Positions 9,645 through 18,492 of a DNA stretch of 64,000 nt are shown here, one piece after another. Numbering within the stretch: position 1 is the stretch's first letter; the number at the start of each line of letters is the position of its first letter. Made by a program: the position numbers and the translations under genes. The stretch comes from Microbacterium foliorum. GTDB lineage: Bacteria > Actinomycetota > Actinomycetes > Actinomycetales > Microbacteriaceae. The DNA is taken from contig NZ_CP041040.1 in NCBI RefSeq assembly GCF_006385575.1, positions 1,116,001 to 1,180,000 on the forward strand, in the 5' to 3' direction. A model generated the notes under the pieces. The model worked only from the letters and a program-made list of their open reading frames with translations, made no database searches and was not told the DNA's origin.

Positions 9645-9650
9645 ACGCTA
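9645..9650 (-). promoter_or_regulatory. -10 box (TAGCGT) of a probable leaderless gene
   Basis: On the minus strand TAGCGT is followed by six bases (GAGGGC) and then the ATG at 9638 of the four-helix membrane protein. This places the expected transcription start on the start codon. Confidence 0.55.
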
Positions 9651-9693
9651 CGAGCACGCGGGGTGCGCGCGCCAGCAAGGGCAGGCTGACCTC

Positions 9694-10167
9694 TCAGCCG
9701 CGCAGCGCGCGCACGAGGAGAGCGGTGCGCAGTGCGGCATCCGCAGCCTCCGCGCCCTTGTCCTCCTTCGAGCCCTCCAGACCGGCACGGTCGAGCCCCT
9801 GCTTCTCGTCGTCGAGCGTGAGCACGCCGAAGCCGACAGGCTTGCCCGCATCGAGCGAGACGCGGGTCAGCCCGTCGGTCGTCGCGGCCGAGACGTACTC
9901 GAAGTGCGGGGTTCCGCCGCGGATGATCACGCCGAGGGCGACCACGGCATCGGCCCCGCCCGCGAATGCGGCCTGAGCGGCGAGAGCGAGCTCGAACGAA
10001 CCAGGCACGCGCACGAGCCGATATGCGGCGTCGGCCTCGTCGAGCACGCGCTGCGCACCGGCGATCAGTCCGTCGGTGATGACATCGTGCCACGTGCCGG
10101 CCACGATGACGACCTTCAGCCCGCGTCCGTCGATCTTCTCGGTCTTGGGTGCTCCTGCGCCGCTCAT
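9694..10167 (-). CDS. ribH: 6,7-dimethyl-8-ribityllumazine synthase
   Basis: RibH condenses 5-amino-6-ribitylaminouracil with 3,4-dihydroxy-2-butanone 4-phosphate to give the lumazine precursor of riboflavin. At 157 residues it is normal length. Substrate-loop motifs are present: VPGSFELALAAQ (about residues 58-69), GVIIRGGTPHFEYV with the catalytic His, and PVGFGVLT. It is the last gene of the rib operon; its ATG overlaps the TGA of ribBA (ATGA), and GGAAGGA lies inside the end of ribBA, so translation should be coupled. The enzyme usually assembles into pentamers or 60-mers. Confidence 0.98.
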   Translation of the reverse strand: MSGAGAPKTEKIDGRGLKVVIVAGTWHDVITDGLIAGAQRVLDEADAAYRLVRVPGSFELALAAQAAFAGGADAVVALGVIIRGGTPHFEYVSAATTDGLTRVSLDAGKPVGFGVLTLDDEKQGLDRAGLEGSKEDKGAEAADAALRTALLVRALRG

Positions 10168-11432
10168 ACGTCGTCCTTCCGTCCGTCGGCGAGAGCCTCT
10201 GCGAGCTCCGCCTCTCCGATGATGTGACCCATCCGGTCACGCTTGGTCTCGAGGTACTGGTGGTTGTTCGGCCCGACGCCGACGATCAGCGGCACCTGCT
10301 CGACGACGTCGAGTCCGAGGCCGCGCAGCTGTTTCACCTTGTCGGTGTTGTTCGTCAGCAGGCGCACCTTCGACACTCCGAGGTCGGCGAGGATTCCGGC
10401 CGCGGCCGCATAGTCGCGGGCATCGGCCGGCAGCCCCAGCGCGAGGTTGGCGTCGACCGTGTCGAGGCCCTCCTCCTGCAGGCTGTAGGCGCGGAGCTTG
10501 TTGATCAGCCCGATGCCCCGGCCCTCATGGCCCCGCATGTAGATGACGACGCCACCGTCCTGCTCGATCGCGTCGAGAGCGGCATCGAGCTGGGGGCCGC
10601 ACTCGCACTTGAGCGATCCGAAGGCCTCGCCGGTCAGACATTCCGAGTGCACGCGCACGAGAGCCGTCTCGCCCAGCTCACCCGATACGACGGCGATGTG
10701 GTCGGTGCCGGTCACCCTGTCTTTGTAGGCCAGGAAGCGAAACGTGCCGTGCGTGGTGGGCACAGTGGCATCCGCACGCAGGCTCACGCGCCGGCTGGCG
10801 CGTTCGGGAGACCAGCCGGTGGGGTCGATCTCGTTGAGATGGGCGATGAGCTGCTCGATCGTGATGACCGGCACCCCGTCGCGTGCACCCAGCTCGATGA
10901 GCCCGGGAAGCCGCATCATGCTGCCGTCCTCGGCGACGACCTCGGCGATCGCGCCCACCGGGCGGAGACCGGCGAGCTTCATCAGATCGACCGCGGCCTC
11001 GGTATGACCGCTTCGCTCGCGCACTCCGCCGTCGACCGCGCGGAGGGGAAGCACGTGTCCCGGGCGGATGATACTCGTCGCCGTCGACTCGGGGTTCGCC
11101 AGGACGTTCAGCGTGTGGGCGCGGTCGTGCGCGCTGATGCCGGTGGTCACGCCCTCGGCCGCGTCGACGCTCACCGTGTAGGCGGTCGACCGTGCGTCCT
11201 CCGACGCCGCGACCATCGGCTGCAAGTTGAGGTTGTCGGCGAGGTCGGCGGGCATCGGCGCGCAGATGAAGCCGGATGACCAGCGAACCGTCCAGGCGAC
11301 CCACTCGGGTGTGGCGAGCTCGGCCGAGAGGATGACATCGCCCTCGTTCTCGCGGTTCTCGTCGTCTGCGACGAGCACCGGTCGCCCGGCGCGAAGGGCC
11401 TCGAGGGCCTCGGTGATGGTGGAAAGGCTCAT
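10164..11432 (-). CDS. ribBA: Bifunctional DHBP synthase / GTP cyclohydrolase II
   Basis: The 422-residue protein fuses two domains. RibB (about 1-205; DDENRENEGDVI and GHTEAAVDL) makes 3,4-dihydroxy-2-butanone 4-phosphate from ribulose 5-phosphate. RibA (about 210-422) opens GTP; its zinc-site segment reads HSECLTGEAFGSLKCECG and the catalytic region MRGHEGRGIGL. Both halves keep their key residues, so the enzyme should be bifunctional. The ATG at 11432 has AAGGAGG eight bases upstream and overlaps the ribE stop as ATGA. Expression is expected to follow the FMN riboswitch upstream of ribD. Confidence 0.97.
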   Translation of the reverse strand: MSLSTITEALEALRAGRPVLVADDENRENEGDVILSAELATPEWVAWTVRWSSGFICAPMPADLADNLNLQPMVAASEDARSTAYTVSVDAAEGVTTGISAHDRAHTLNVLANPESTATSIIRPGHVLPLRAVDGGVRERSGHTEAAVDLMKLAGLRPVGAIAEVVAEDGSMMRLPGLIELGARDGVPVITIEQLIAHLNEIDPTGWSPERASRRVSLRADATVPTTHGTFRFLAYKDRVTGTDHIAVVSGELGETALVRVHSECLTGEAFGSLKCECGPQLDAALDAIEQDGGVVIYMRGHEGRGIGLINKLRAYSLQEEGLDTVDANLALGLPADARDYAAAAGILADLGVSKVRLLTNNTDKVKQLRGLGLDVVEQVPLIVGVGPNNHQYLETKRDRMGHIIGEAELAEALADGRKDDV

Positions 11433-12058
11433 CGCGAGCCTCCTTCCGGTGCTGCCCTGAACGCCAGCAGACGTTCGACGTGGCGGGCGAGGATGTCGGT
11501 CTCGAGGTTCACGCGGTCGCCGACCGCGCGTGAGCCGAGGGTGGTGGCGGCGAGGGTCTCGGGAATGAGCGAGATCTCGAACCAGTGGGTATCGACGTCG
11601 ACGGGGCTGACCGCGCTCACGGTGAGCGAGGTGCCGTCGACCGAGATGGAACCCTTGTCGACCACGAGCGGCGCGAGGTCGTCGGGCAGCGCGATGCGCA
11701 GCACGCTCCACTGCTCGCCGGGGCGCACCTCGAGCACACTGCCGACACCGTCGACGTGCCCCTGCACGATGTGACCGCCGAGGCGGGCGCCGACGGGCAT
11801 CGCCTTCTCGATGTTGACGCGGGTGCCGACGGTCGCTCCACCGAGAGCGGCCACGTCGAGGGTCTGCTTCATCACATCGGCGTCGAAGGTGTCGGCCGTC
11901 GAGTCGACGACGGTGAGGCAGACGCCGGAGACCGCGATGGATTCGCCGTGCACGGCGTCGGAGACCGCCTTGGGGGCGCGAACAGTCAGGCGCCAGCCGT
12001 CTCCGGCGGGCGCGATCGCGGTGATCTCGCCGATCTCCTCGATGATTCCGGTGAACAT
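11429..12058 (-). CDS. ribE: Riboflavin synthase alpha subunit
   Basis: Riboflavin synthase dismutates two lumazines into riboflavin and the pyrimidine precursor. The 209-residue protein starts with the signature MFTGIIEEIG and contains two tandem barrel repeats (about 1-95 and 96-195), each with its lumazine-binding pattern (GESIAVSGVCLTV and KGSISVDGTSLTV; GHIVQGHVDGVG). Length is normal. The start is fused to the ribD stop as TGATG, and its stop overlaps the ribBA start as ATGA, giving a fully coupled operon. Confidence 0.97.
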   Translation of the reverse strand: MFTGIIEEIGEITAIAPAGDGWRLTVRAPKAVSDAVHGESIAVSGVCLTVVDSTADTFDADVMKQTLDVAALGGATVGTRVNIEKAMPVGARLGGHIVQGHVDGVGSVLEVRPGEQWSVLRIALPDDLAPLVVDKGSISVDGTSLTVSAVSPVDVDTHWFEISLIPETLAATTLGSRAVGDRVNLETDILARHVERLLAFRAAPEGGSR

Positions 12059-13092
12059 CAGGCGGCTCCTTCTTCAGTGGTGAGCACGGGGTGTGCGACG
12101 GCGAGCAGGTCTGCGCCGAGGGGCAGCCACTCCTCGACCGTCAGGCGTCTGGCGGCGTCCATGGTGCCGACGCCGATGTCGGTGAGTGCCGGCCGGTCAC
12201 CGCCCAGCAGCACTGGTGCGATGTAGGCGAGCATGCGGTCGGCGAGTCCGGCGGCGATGAAGGCGCTCGCCAGGGTCGGGCCCCCTTCGACGAACACGCT
12301 CTGGATGCCGCGCGAGTGCAGCTCGGTGAGCACGGCGCTCAGGTCGTGGGTGTCGAAGAAGAGCGGCGTCTCCGGGTGCCGACGGATCGCCGCGTCGTCG
12401 GGGGTCTGGCGAGAGCCGATCACGACGGGGATCGGCTGGTGCTCGTGGAGCGCATCGCCGTCGCGCGCTGTCAGCGAGGGGTCGTCAGAGAGCACGGTGC
12501 CGGTGCCGACGACGATCGCGTCTGCAGCGGCTCGACGTCGATGGACGTCGGCCCTGGCCTCCGGCCCGGTGATCCACTGGCTGCTGCCATCGGATGCCGC
12601 CGCGCGGCCGTCGAGGGACTGGGCCCATTTCACGGTGACGTGCGGGCGCCCCAGGCGCTGAGCGGTGAGCCAGCCGTCGATGATGCTGCGGGCGACATCG
12701 GCCTGTTCGCCCGAATCGACGCTCACGCCCGCAGCGCGGAGACGATCTCCGCCGCCGCCCGAGACGTCGCCGGGGTCGTCGAGGGCGTACACGACGCGCG
12801 AGACGCCCGCGTCGATGAGCGCGACGGCGCACGGGCCGGTACGCCCGGTGTGGTTGCAGGGCTCGAGGGTGACGACGGCGGTCGCACCCTCGGCCGCGCC
12901 GGGTGCGAGCTTCGAGAGAGCATCGACCTCGGCGTGCGGGGTGCCGGCACCGTGGTGCCAGCCTTCGGAGATGATCTCGCCCTCGGGGGAGAGGATGACG
13001 GCTCCGACCTGAGGGTTCACACCTCGAGGGCCGAGTTTGGCGAGCTCGAGCGCACGGGCCATCGCCCGACGTTCCGCCTCGTTCACTGCCAT
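12058..13092 (-). CDS. ribD: Bifunctional deaminase / 5-amino-6-(5-phosphoribosylamino)uracil reductase
   Basis: RibD carries out the second and third steps of riboflavin synthesis. The N-terminal cytidine-deaminase-like domain (about 1-145) has the zinc signature HAEVDAL and EPCNHTGRTGPC. The C-terminal NADPH reductase domain (about 150-344) shows VTVKWAQSLDGRAA and SVFVEGGPTLASAF. The 344-residue length is standard. GAGAGGA lies about seven bases before the ATG at 13092. It is the first gene of the operon, directly behind the FMN riboswitch. Confidence 0.97.
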   Translation of the reverse strand: MAVNEAERRAMARALELAKLGPRGVNPQVGAVILSPEGEIISEGWHHGAGTPHAEVDALSKLAPGAAEGATAVVTLEPCNHTGRTGPCAVALIDAGVSRVVYALDDPGDVSGGGGDRLRAAGVSVDSGEQADVARSIIDGWLTAQRLGRPHVTVKWAQSLDGRAAASDGSSQWITGPEARADVHRRRAAADAIVVGTGTVLSDDPSLTARDGDALHEHQPIPVVIGSRQTPDDAAIRRHPETPLFFDTHDLSAVLTELHSRGIQSVFVEGGPTLASAFIAAGLADRMLAYIAPVLLGGDRPALTDIGVGTMDAARRLTVEEWLPLGADLLAVAHPVLTTEEGAA

Positions 13093-13164
13093 CCGTGGTC
13101 CTCTCTGAGGCTCCGGGGGTTCTCCTCGAGAGGAGGCGTCGGCAGAACGCGCGCGCGGCGGCGC

Positions 13165-13315
13165 ACCGTGCTGCCTCCCTTCCGGACTAGCGAGGCTGCG
13201 CCTCGCACCACCGTCGGTCCCGGAATTCCACCGGATCGGCATCTCGGAGAACCGAGACGCTCGCGGACTGTCACCGCCGGTTCGGATTCTCACCGACCCC
13301 GGAGCACGTTGATGC
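13165..13315 (-). promoter_or_regulatory. FMN riboswitch (RFN element) of the rib operon
   Basis: Read on the minus strand, the RFN core is clear: GGGGTCGGTGAGAATCC, then GAACCGGCGGTGACAGTC and CGCGAGCG near 13261-13305; then GATCCGGTGGAATTCC and GGGACCGACGGTG near 13201-13240; ending with AGTCCGGAAGGGAGGCAG near 13172-13190. It lies about 75 bp before the ribD start. FMN binding should repress the operon. The stretch 13093-13164 is the expression platform; it contains a CTCCTCTCGAGGAG self-complementary segment next to the ribD ribosome site, which suggests translational control, though a terminator cannot be excluded. A weak promoter (TGAAAC - 18 - TACACT) is possible just upstream, overlapping the end of the glycosylase gene. 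Confidence 0.95.
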
Positions 13316-13364
13316 TCTGAGTGTACTCAACACATCCGACTGCGTTTCATTCCGCGTCGAAGTG

Positions 13365-14228
13365 CTACTTGAGCAGCCGTGACAGGCGGCGATCAGCGAG
13401 CGGCTTGCCCCCGGTCTGACAGGTCGGGCAGTACTCCAGCGAGCGGTCGGCGAAGAAGACGCTGCGCACGGTGTCACCGCACACGGGGCAGGACTCGCCG
13501 CGGCGGGCGTGCACCTGCATCCCTCGGCGCTTGGCGTCTTTCAGGTCGGCCGGAGGCTTGCCCGAGGCCTCGGCCACGGCATCCGTCAGCGTCGTCTGCA
13601 TCGCCGCGAACAGGCGGTCGACCTCGTCATCGTCGAGCTTGTCGGCGATCGCGTACGGCGACATGCGCGCCGCGTGCAGGATCTCGTCGGAGTAGGCGTT
13701 GCCGATCCCGGCGATCACACTCTGGTCGCGCAGCAGCCCCTTGATCTGGGTCCGGCGTCCGTCGAGCAGCCCGGCGAACACGTCACGGGTGAACGTCTCC
13801 TCGAGTGGATCCGGGCCGAGGCGGGCGATGCCGGGCACCTCGTCGGGGTCGCGCACGACGTAGACGGCGAGCGACTTCTTCGTGCCCGCCTCGGTGAGGT
13901 CGAATCCGCTCTCGTCGTCGAGGCCCACCCGCACGGCGATGGGCGACTTGCCCGGCCTGATGAGGGTCGTCGGCAGTGTCTCGTACCATCGCAGCCAGCC
14001 CGCCTTGGCGAGATGGAAGACGAGGTGCAGGTCGTCGCCGCACGAGAGCACGATGAACTTGCCGCGGCGCGAGGCCGCGGTGATCTGCGCCCCGTGCAGA
14101 GAGATGTTCGGAGGGTCATAGGTCTTCAGGGCCGCGATGGCCCCCACACTCGTGCGGATGATCGTGCGCCCCACCGTGCGTTCGGCGAGGAATGCGGTCA
14201 GGCCCTGGACTTCCGGCATCTCAGGCAT
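13365..14228 (-). CDS. Fpg/Nei family DNA glycosylase / AP lyase
   Basis: This 287-residue base-excision-repair enzyme begins MPEMPEVQ, placing the catalytic Pro2 and Glu3 of the Fpg/Nei family at the mature N-terminus. The H2TH region (LLRDQSVIAGIGNAYSDEI) is at about 165-183. The C-terminal zinc finger (CPVC...CPTC, about 247-271) ends with an intact Cys4 set. I cannot tell 8-oxoguanine from oxidised-pyrimidine specificity; the N-terminus and the LKTYDPP segment differ from classical MutM. CAGGAT sits six bases before the ATG. The gene runs into the promoter region of the rib operon on the same strand. Confidence 0.93.
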   Translation of the reverse strand: MPEMPEVQGLTAFLAERTVGRTIIRTSVGAIAALKTYDPPNISLHGAQITAASRRGKFIVLSCGDDLHLVFHLAKAGWLRWYETLPTTLIRPGKSPIAVRVGLDDESGFDLTEAGTKKSLAVYVVRDPDEVPGIARLGPDPLEETFTRDVFAGLLDGRRTQIKGLLRDQSVIAGIGNAYSDEILHAARMSPYAIADKLDDDEVDRLFAAMQTTLTDAVAEASGKPPADLKDAKRRGMQVHARRGESCPVCGDTVRSVFFADRSLEYCPTCQTGGKPLADRRLSRLLK

Positions 14229-14274
14229 GCGCTCATCCTGCCACCGACGTCGGACACGCGGCTAGGGAGCCTCG

Positions 14275-14838
14275 TCAGAGGATCGGCCAGTCCACCGGAG
14301 CGCGATCGTCGGTCGCGAGGAGTCCGCCGAACCATCCGTCGTCACGCCCGCGGTCGCTGGTGAGCGCCTGGCGCCCCAGCCCCTCATACCGGAACCCGAG
14401 GGCGCGGGCGGCTCGGGCCGACGGGACGTTGCCCGCGACCGCGCGCCAGCCGAGGCGGGCGAGGCCGAGTTCGGCGAACCCCCAGTCGACGACGGCGCGA
14501 GCAGCCTCGACGAGGTAGCCGTTGCCGCGGGCGGACGCCGTGACCCAGTAGCCGATCTCGGCGTGCCCGCCGGTCGGGTGCTCGACGATGTGATGCAGAC
14601 CGATCGAGGCCACCAGCTCGCCGTCGCGATAGGCGCACCAGATCGCCTGACTGCCATCGGCCCACCACTCGCCGATCAGCCGGACGTACCCTTCACCGTG
14701 CTCGCGGGTGTAGGGGCTCGGCACGGTGGTCCACCGAGGGATCTCCGGATCCTGGCAGGCCGCGGTGATCGCGTCGATGTCGGACTCGTCCGGCACGTGC
14801 AGGACGAGGCGCTCGGTGGTGAGAGTGACCGGTTCCAT
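14275..14838 (-). CDS. GNAT family N-acetyltransferase (RimJ/RimL type)
   Basis: The 187-residue protein follows the RimJ/RimL layout: an N-terminal TLTTERLVLHVPDESD strand-turn, then the acetyl-CoA-binding A motif (IGYWVTASARGNGYLVEAARAV, about residues 95-116) and LGLARLGWRAVAGNVPSARAARALGF. These enzymes acetylate protein N-termini or small amines; the substrate is not evident. TAGGAT lies exactly six bases before the ATG, indicating a leaderless transcript. The gene is divergent from mfd. Confidence 0.9.
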   Translation of the reverse strand: MEPVTLTTERLVLHVPDESDIDAITAACQDPEIPRWTTVPSPYTREHGEGYVRLIGEWWADGSQAIWCAYRDGELVASIGLHHIVEHPTGGHAEIGYWVTASARGNGYLVEAARAVVDWGFAELGLARLGWRAVAGNVPSARAARALGFRYEGLGRQALTSDRGRDDGWFGGLLATDDRAPVDWPIL

Positions 14839-14844
14839 CCCGGC

Positions 14845-14850
14845 ATCCTA
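14845..14850 (-). promoter_or_regulatory. -10 box (TAGGAT) of the GNAT gene
   Basis: On the minus strand TAGGAT, then GCCGGG, then the ATG at 14838. Six-base spacing fits a leaderless mRNA. Confidence 0.6.
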
Positions 14851-14906
14851 CGGCTCGCGCAGCGCGGGTCCAGGTCAGTGCCGATGCCGGTGTCGGTGGT
14901 CGCGAC

Positions 14907-14912
14907 TAGGCT
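14907..14912 (+). promoter_or_regulatory. -10 box (TAGGCT) of mfd
   Basis: TAGGCT, then TGTGCG, then the GTG at 14919. There is no ribosome-binding sequence, so a leaderless start is likely. Confidence 0.6.
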
Positions 14913-14918
14913 TGTGCG

Positions 14919-17900
14919 GTGACTGTTCCGGGGATTCTGCGCGCCTTGGAAGAGGCGTCTCTTTTTCGTGACGCCCTCAGCTGGGCGCAGACCGACGCCG
15001 ACCTCGGTCTCGTCGACGGCCTCGATGCTCCGGCGCTCGCCGGTCTGCTCGAGAAGCGCCGAGCAGCGGGGCATCCCGCGGCGCTCCTGACCGTCGTCCC
15101 GACGGGCCGACGAGCCGAGAGCCTCGCTGCCGCGCTCGGCGCGTACATCCCCGATGCCGAGGTCGTGACCTTCCCCGCGTGGGAGACGCTGCCGCATGAG
15201 CGCCTCAGCCCCAGCACCGACACGGTGGGCCAGAGACTGCAGACGCTGCGTCGCATCGCGGAATGGTCGGGCGATCACCCCCTCGTCGTCGTGGCCTCCG
15301 TGCGAGCCGCCCTCCAGCCGATCGCGGGCAACCTCGGTGAGATCGCGCCGCTCGAGCTGCGCACCGCGAGCCGCGGTCACGAACTCGACCACGTCGTCGA
15401 GCAGCTCGTCGAGCGTGCTTATTCGCGAGTCGACATGGTGTCGCGCCGCGGCGAGTTCGCCGTCCGAGGCGGCATCCTCGACGTGTTCCCCCCGATCTCG
15501 GAGCATCCGTTCCGCGTCGAGTTCTTCGGCGACGAGATCGACCAGATCCGCTCGTTCTCCGTCGCCGATCAGCGCTCGCTCCCGGGCGATGTCGACGGCG
15601 TCGATCTTCCGCCGAGCCGCGAGCTGCTGCTCACCCCCGACGTGCGCGATCGTGCGCGAGCGCTGATCGGCGGGTTCCCGGCGATCGCGGGCATGCTCGA
15701 GAAGATGGCCGAGGGCATCCCGGTCGAGGGCATGGAGTCTCTCCTTCCGGCGGTCTCCGGTCCGCTCAAATCGCTGGCGGAGTACCTGCCCGAGGGTGTC
15801 GCGACGGCTGTCGTCGACCCCGAGCGGTCGAGCGCCCGAGCGATCACGCTGGGCGAGACCAACCGGGAGTTCCTCGATGCGGCGTGGAGTGCGGCGACCT
15901 CCGGTGCGTCGGCTCCCATCGATCTCGGTGCCGGCGACTTTCTCACCATCGCCCGGCTGCGCGAGGTCGTGCGCGATCGCGGCGGCGTCTGGTGGCGCCT
16001 GAGCCCGTTCTCGATGGGGGGCGAGGATGCCGAGACCATCGACGCCTCGGTCATCCCGTCGTTCCACGGCAACGTCGACGGTGCGATCTCGTTCGTCGAG
16101 GCGAAGGTCGCAGACGGCTGGCGGGTCGTCGTGATCGCCGCCGGAGCGGGCCTCGTCGACCGTGCCCGCGACGTGCTCTCCGACCGTGGGATCGCCGCTC
16201 GCATCGTGTCCGAGCTGACCGACGCGCCTGACACCGGCGTCGCGACTCTCGTCACCGGCTCCGTCGAGGCCGGATTCCAGATCCCCGAGGCCAAGCTCGC
16301 TGTCCTCACCGACAACGAGTTCTACGGGCGCACGATCGGCGGCGACCAGCGCGTCGTCAAGAAGCTCGCGTCGCGCCGCAAGAACGTCGTCGACCCGCTG
16401 CAGCTCAAGCAGGGCGACTTCGTCGTGCACAACACGCATGGCATCGGCCGCTTCGTCGAGATGACGCAGCGCGAGGTCTCGACCGGCGGGCGCAACGCGA
16501 CGAAGTCGGTGCGCGACTATCTCGTGCTCGAGTACGCCCCGTCGAAGCGCGGTTATCCCGGCGACAAGCTCTACGTGCCCACCGATCAGCTCGATCTGCT
16601 CTCGAAGTATGTCGGCGGTGAGGGGCCGACCCTCTCGAAGATGGGCGGCAGCGACTGGTCGCAGGCCAAGGGCAAGGCTCGCAAGGCGGTGCGCGACATC
16701 GCCGTCGAGCTGGTCAAGCTGTACTCGGCGCGGATGAGCGCCAAGGGCCATGCGTTCGGCCCCGACACGCCCTGGCAGCGCGAGCTCGAAGAGGCCTTCC
16801 CGTTCGCCGAGACCCTCGATCAGCTGCAGACCATCGACGAGATCAAGGCCGACATGGAGCGGCCGATCCCGATGGACAGGCTGCTCTCTGGCGATGTCGG
16901 CTTCGGCAAGACCGAGGTGGCCGTGCGGGCGGCGTTCAAGGCGATCCAGGACGGCAAGCAGGTCGCGATGCTCGTGCCGACCACGCTGCTCGTCAAGCAG
17001 CACCTCGAGACGTTCACCGAGCGCTTCGCGGGTTTCCCCGTCAAGGTGCGTCCGCTGTCGCGCTTCCAGACCGACAAGGAGGCGCGTCTGACCCTCGACG
17101 GTCTGCTCGACGGCACGGTCGACATGGTGATCGGCACCCACCGCATCCTCACCGACCAGGTCATGTTCAAAGACCTCGGCCTGATGATCATCGACGAGGA
17201 GCAGCGCTTCGGTGTCGAGCACAAGGACACGCTTAAGAAGATGAAGACTAACGTCGACATCCTCGCGATGAGTGCCACCCCGATCCCTCGCACGCTCGAG
17301 ATGGCCGTCACCGGCATCCGCGAGATGTCGACGCTGGCGACTCCACCGGAGGACCGGCATCCGATCCTCTCGTTCGTCGGCCCCCGCAGCGACAAGCAGA
17401 TGGCGGCGGCGATCCGTCGAGAGATCCTGCGCGAGGGGCAGGTGTTCTTCGTGCACAACCGCGTGCAGTCGATCCAGCGGGTCGCGGCCCAGCTCGCCGA
17501 GCTCGTGCCCGAAGCGCGCATCGCCGTGGCGCACGGTCAGATGGGCGAGCATGCACTCGAGCAGGTCGTCGACGACTTCTGGGAGCGCAAGTTCGACGTG
17601 CTCGTCTCGACCACGATCATCGAGACCGGTCTCGACATCGCGAACGCCAACACGATCATCATCGACAGGGCCGACAAATACGGCCTGAGCCAGCTGCATC
17701 AGCTGCGCGGCCGTGTCGGTCGTGGTCGCGAGCGCGCCTATGCGTATTTCCTCTACGACGAGATGAAGCCGCTCAGCGAGACGGCGGCCGACCGGCTGCA
17801 GACGATCGCGGTGAACAACGACCTCGGATCCGGAATGCAGGTCGCGCTCAAGGACCTCGAACTGCGCGGTGCCGGCAACCTGCTCGGCGGCGAGCAGGCC

Positions 17901-18482
17901 GGGCACATCGCCGGCGTCGGATTCGACCTCTACCTCCGGATGATCGGCGAGGCCGTCGCCACCTTCCGCGGTGAAGACGTCGAGTCGGGGCAGGAGCTGC
18001 GGCTCGAGCTGCCGCTGGACGCGCGCATCCCCGAGTACTACATCGACAGCGAGCGACTTCGGCTCGAGGCCTACCAGAAGCTGTCCGCGGCGTCGACGGC
18101 GACGGCGAAGGACGACGCGATCGATCTCGTCATCGACGAGCTCACCGACCGCTACGGCACCCCTCCCGACGAGGTCACCGGCCTGGTCGCCGTCTCGCGC
18201 CTGCGCCGTCGCGCGGCCAGAGCCGGGCTCTCCGACGTCGTGGTCATGGGGTCGAACCTGCGCATCGCGCCGGCTCGACTCGAGGATTCGATCAAGGTGC
18301 GGCTGCAGCGGCTGTACCCCAAGGCGAAGCTGGTGGGCGGGGGCGAGGCGCTCGTCGTGCCGATGCCGACGGTGCCCGCCGCCGTGGGAGTCGGGCTCGA
18401 ACCGCTGCAGGCGGCTGAGCTGCTCGCATGGGTCGACCAGCTGTTCACGGCGATCTTCCCCGAGCCGGTGAAGGTCGAATAA
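14919..18482 (+). CDS. mfd: Transcription-repair coupling factor
   Basis: Mfd displaces stalled RNA polymerase and recruits UvrA to lesions on the transcribed strand. At 1187 residues it is full length. Visible domains: UvrB-like N-terminal region (about 1-480), RNA-polymerase-interacting CarD-like domain starting at GDFVVHNTHGIGRF (about 500), the SF2 helicase with Walker A SGDVGFGKTEVA (about 655), DEEQ box IIDEEQRFG (about 756), ATPIPRTLEMA, the RecG-like motif QLHQLRGRVGRGRERAY, and the C-terminal TRCF domain (about 1010-1130). The start is a GTG six bases after a -10 box. It ends ten bases from the convergent SDR gene. Confidence 0.98.
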   Translation: MTVPGILRALEEASLFRDALSWAQTDADLGLVDGLDAPALAGLLEKRRAAGHPAALLTVVPTGRRAESLAAALGAYIPDAEVVTFPAWETLPHERLSPSTDTVGQRLQTLRRIAEWSGDHPLVVVASVRAALQPIAGNLGEIAPLELRTASRGHELDHVVEQLVERAYSRVDMVSRRGEFAVRGGILDVFPPISEHPFRVEFFGDEIDQIRSFSVADQRSLPGDVDGVDLPPSRELLLTPDVRDRARALIGGFPAIAGMLEKMAEGIPVEGMESLLPAVSGPLKSLAEYLPEGVATAVVDPERSSARAITLGETNREFLDAAWSAATSGASAPIDLGAGDFLTIARLREVVRDRGGVWWRLSPFSMGGEDAETIDASVIPSFHGNVDGAISFVEAKVADGWRVVVIAAGAGLVDRARDVLSDRGIAARIVSELTDAPDTGVATLVTGSVEAGFQIPEAKLAVLTDNEFYGRTIGGDQRVVKKLASRRKNVVDPLQLKQGDFVVHNTHGIGRFVEMTQREVSTGGRNATKSVRDYLVLEYAPSKRGYPGDKLYVPTDQLDLLSKYVGGEGPTLSKMGGSDWSQAKGKARKAVRDIAVELVKLYSARMSAKGHAFGPDTPWQRELEEAFPFAETLDQLQTIDEIKADMERPIPMDRLLSGDVGFGKTEVAVRAAFKAIQDGKQVAMLVPTTLLVKQHLETFTERFAGFPVKVRPLSRFQTDKEARLTLDGLLDGTVDMVIGTHRILTDQVMFKDLGLMIIDEEQRFGVEHKDTLKKMKTNVDILAMSATPIPRTLEMAVTGIREMSTLATPPEDRHPILSFVGPRSDKQMAAAIRREILREGQVFFVHNRVQSIQRVAAQLAELVPEARIAVAHGQMGEHALEQVVDDFWERKFDVLVSTTIIETGLDIANANTIIIDRADKYGLSQLHQLRGRVGRGRERAYAYFLYDEMKPLSETAADRLQTIAVNNDLGSGMQVALKDLELRGAGNLLGGEQAGHIAGVGFDLYLRMIGEAVATFRGEDVESGQELRLELPLDARIPEYYIDSERLRLEAYQKLSAASTATAKDDAIDLVIDELTDRYGTPPDEVTGLVAVSRLRRRAARAGLSDVVVMGSNLRIAPARLEDSIKVRLQRLYPKAKLVGGGEALVVPMPTVPAAVGVGLEPLQAAELLAWVDQLFTAIFPEPVKVE

Positions 18483-18492
18483 CGGGAACCGG

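Noticed and set aside
14676..17906. A 1076-codon open frame antisense to mfd
   Set aside because: It is the mirror of a clear, full-length mfd, has Arg/Asp/His/Glu-rich composition typical of GC-rich shadow frames, and contains no recognisable domain apart from the mirrored reading.
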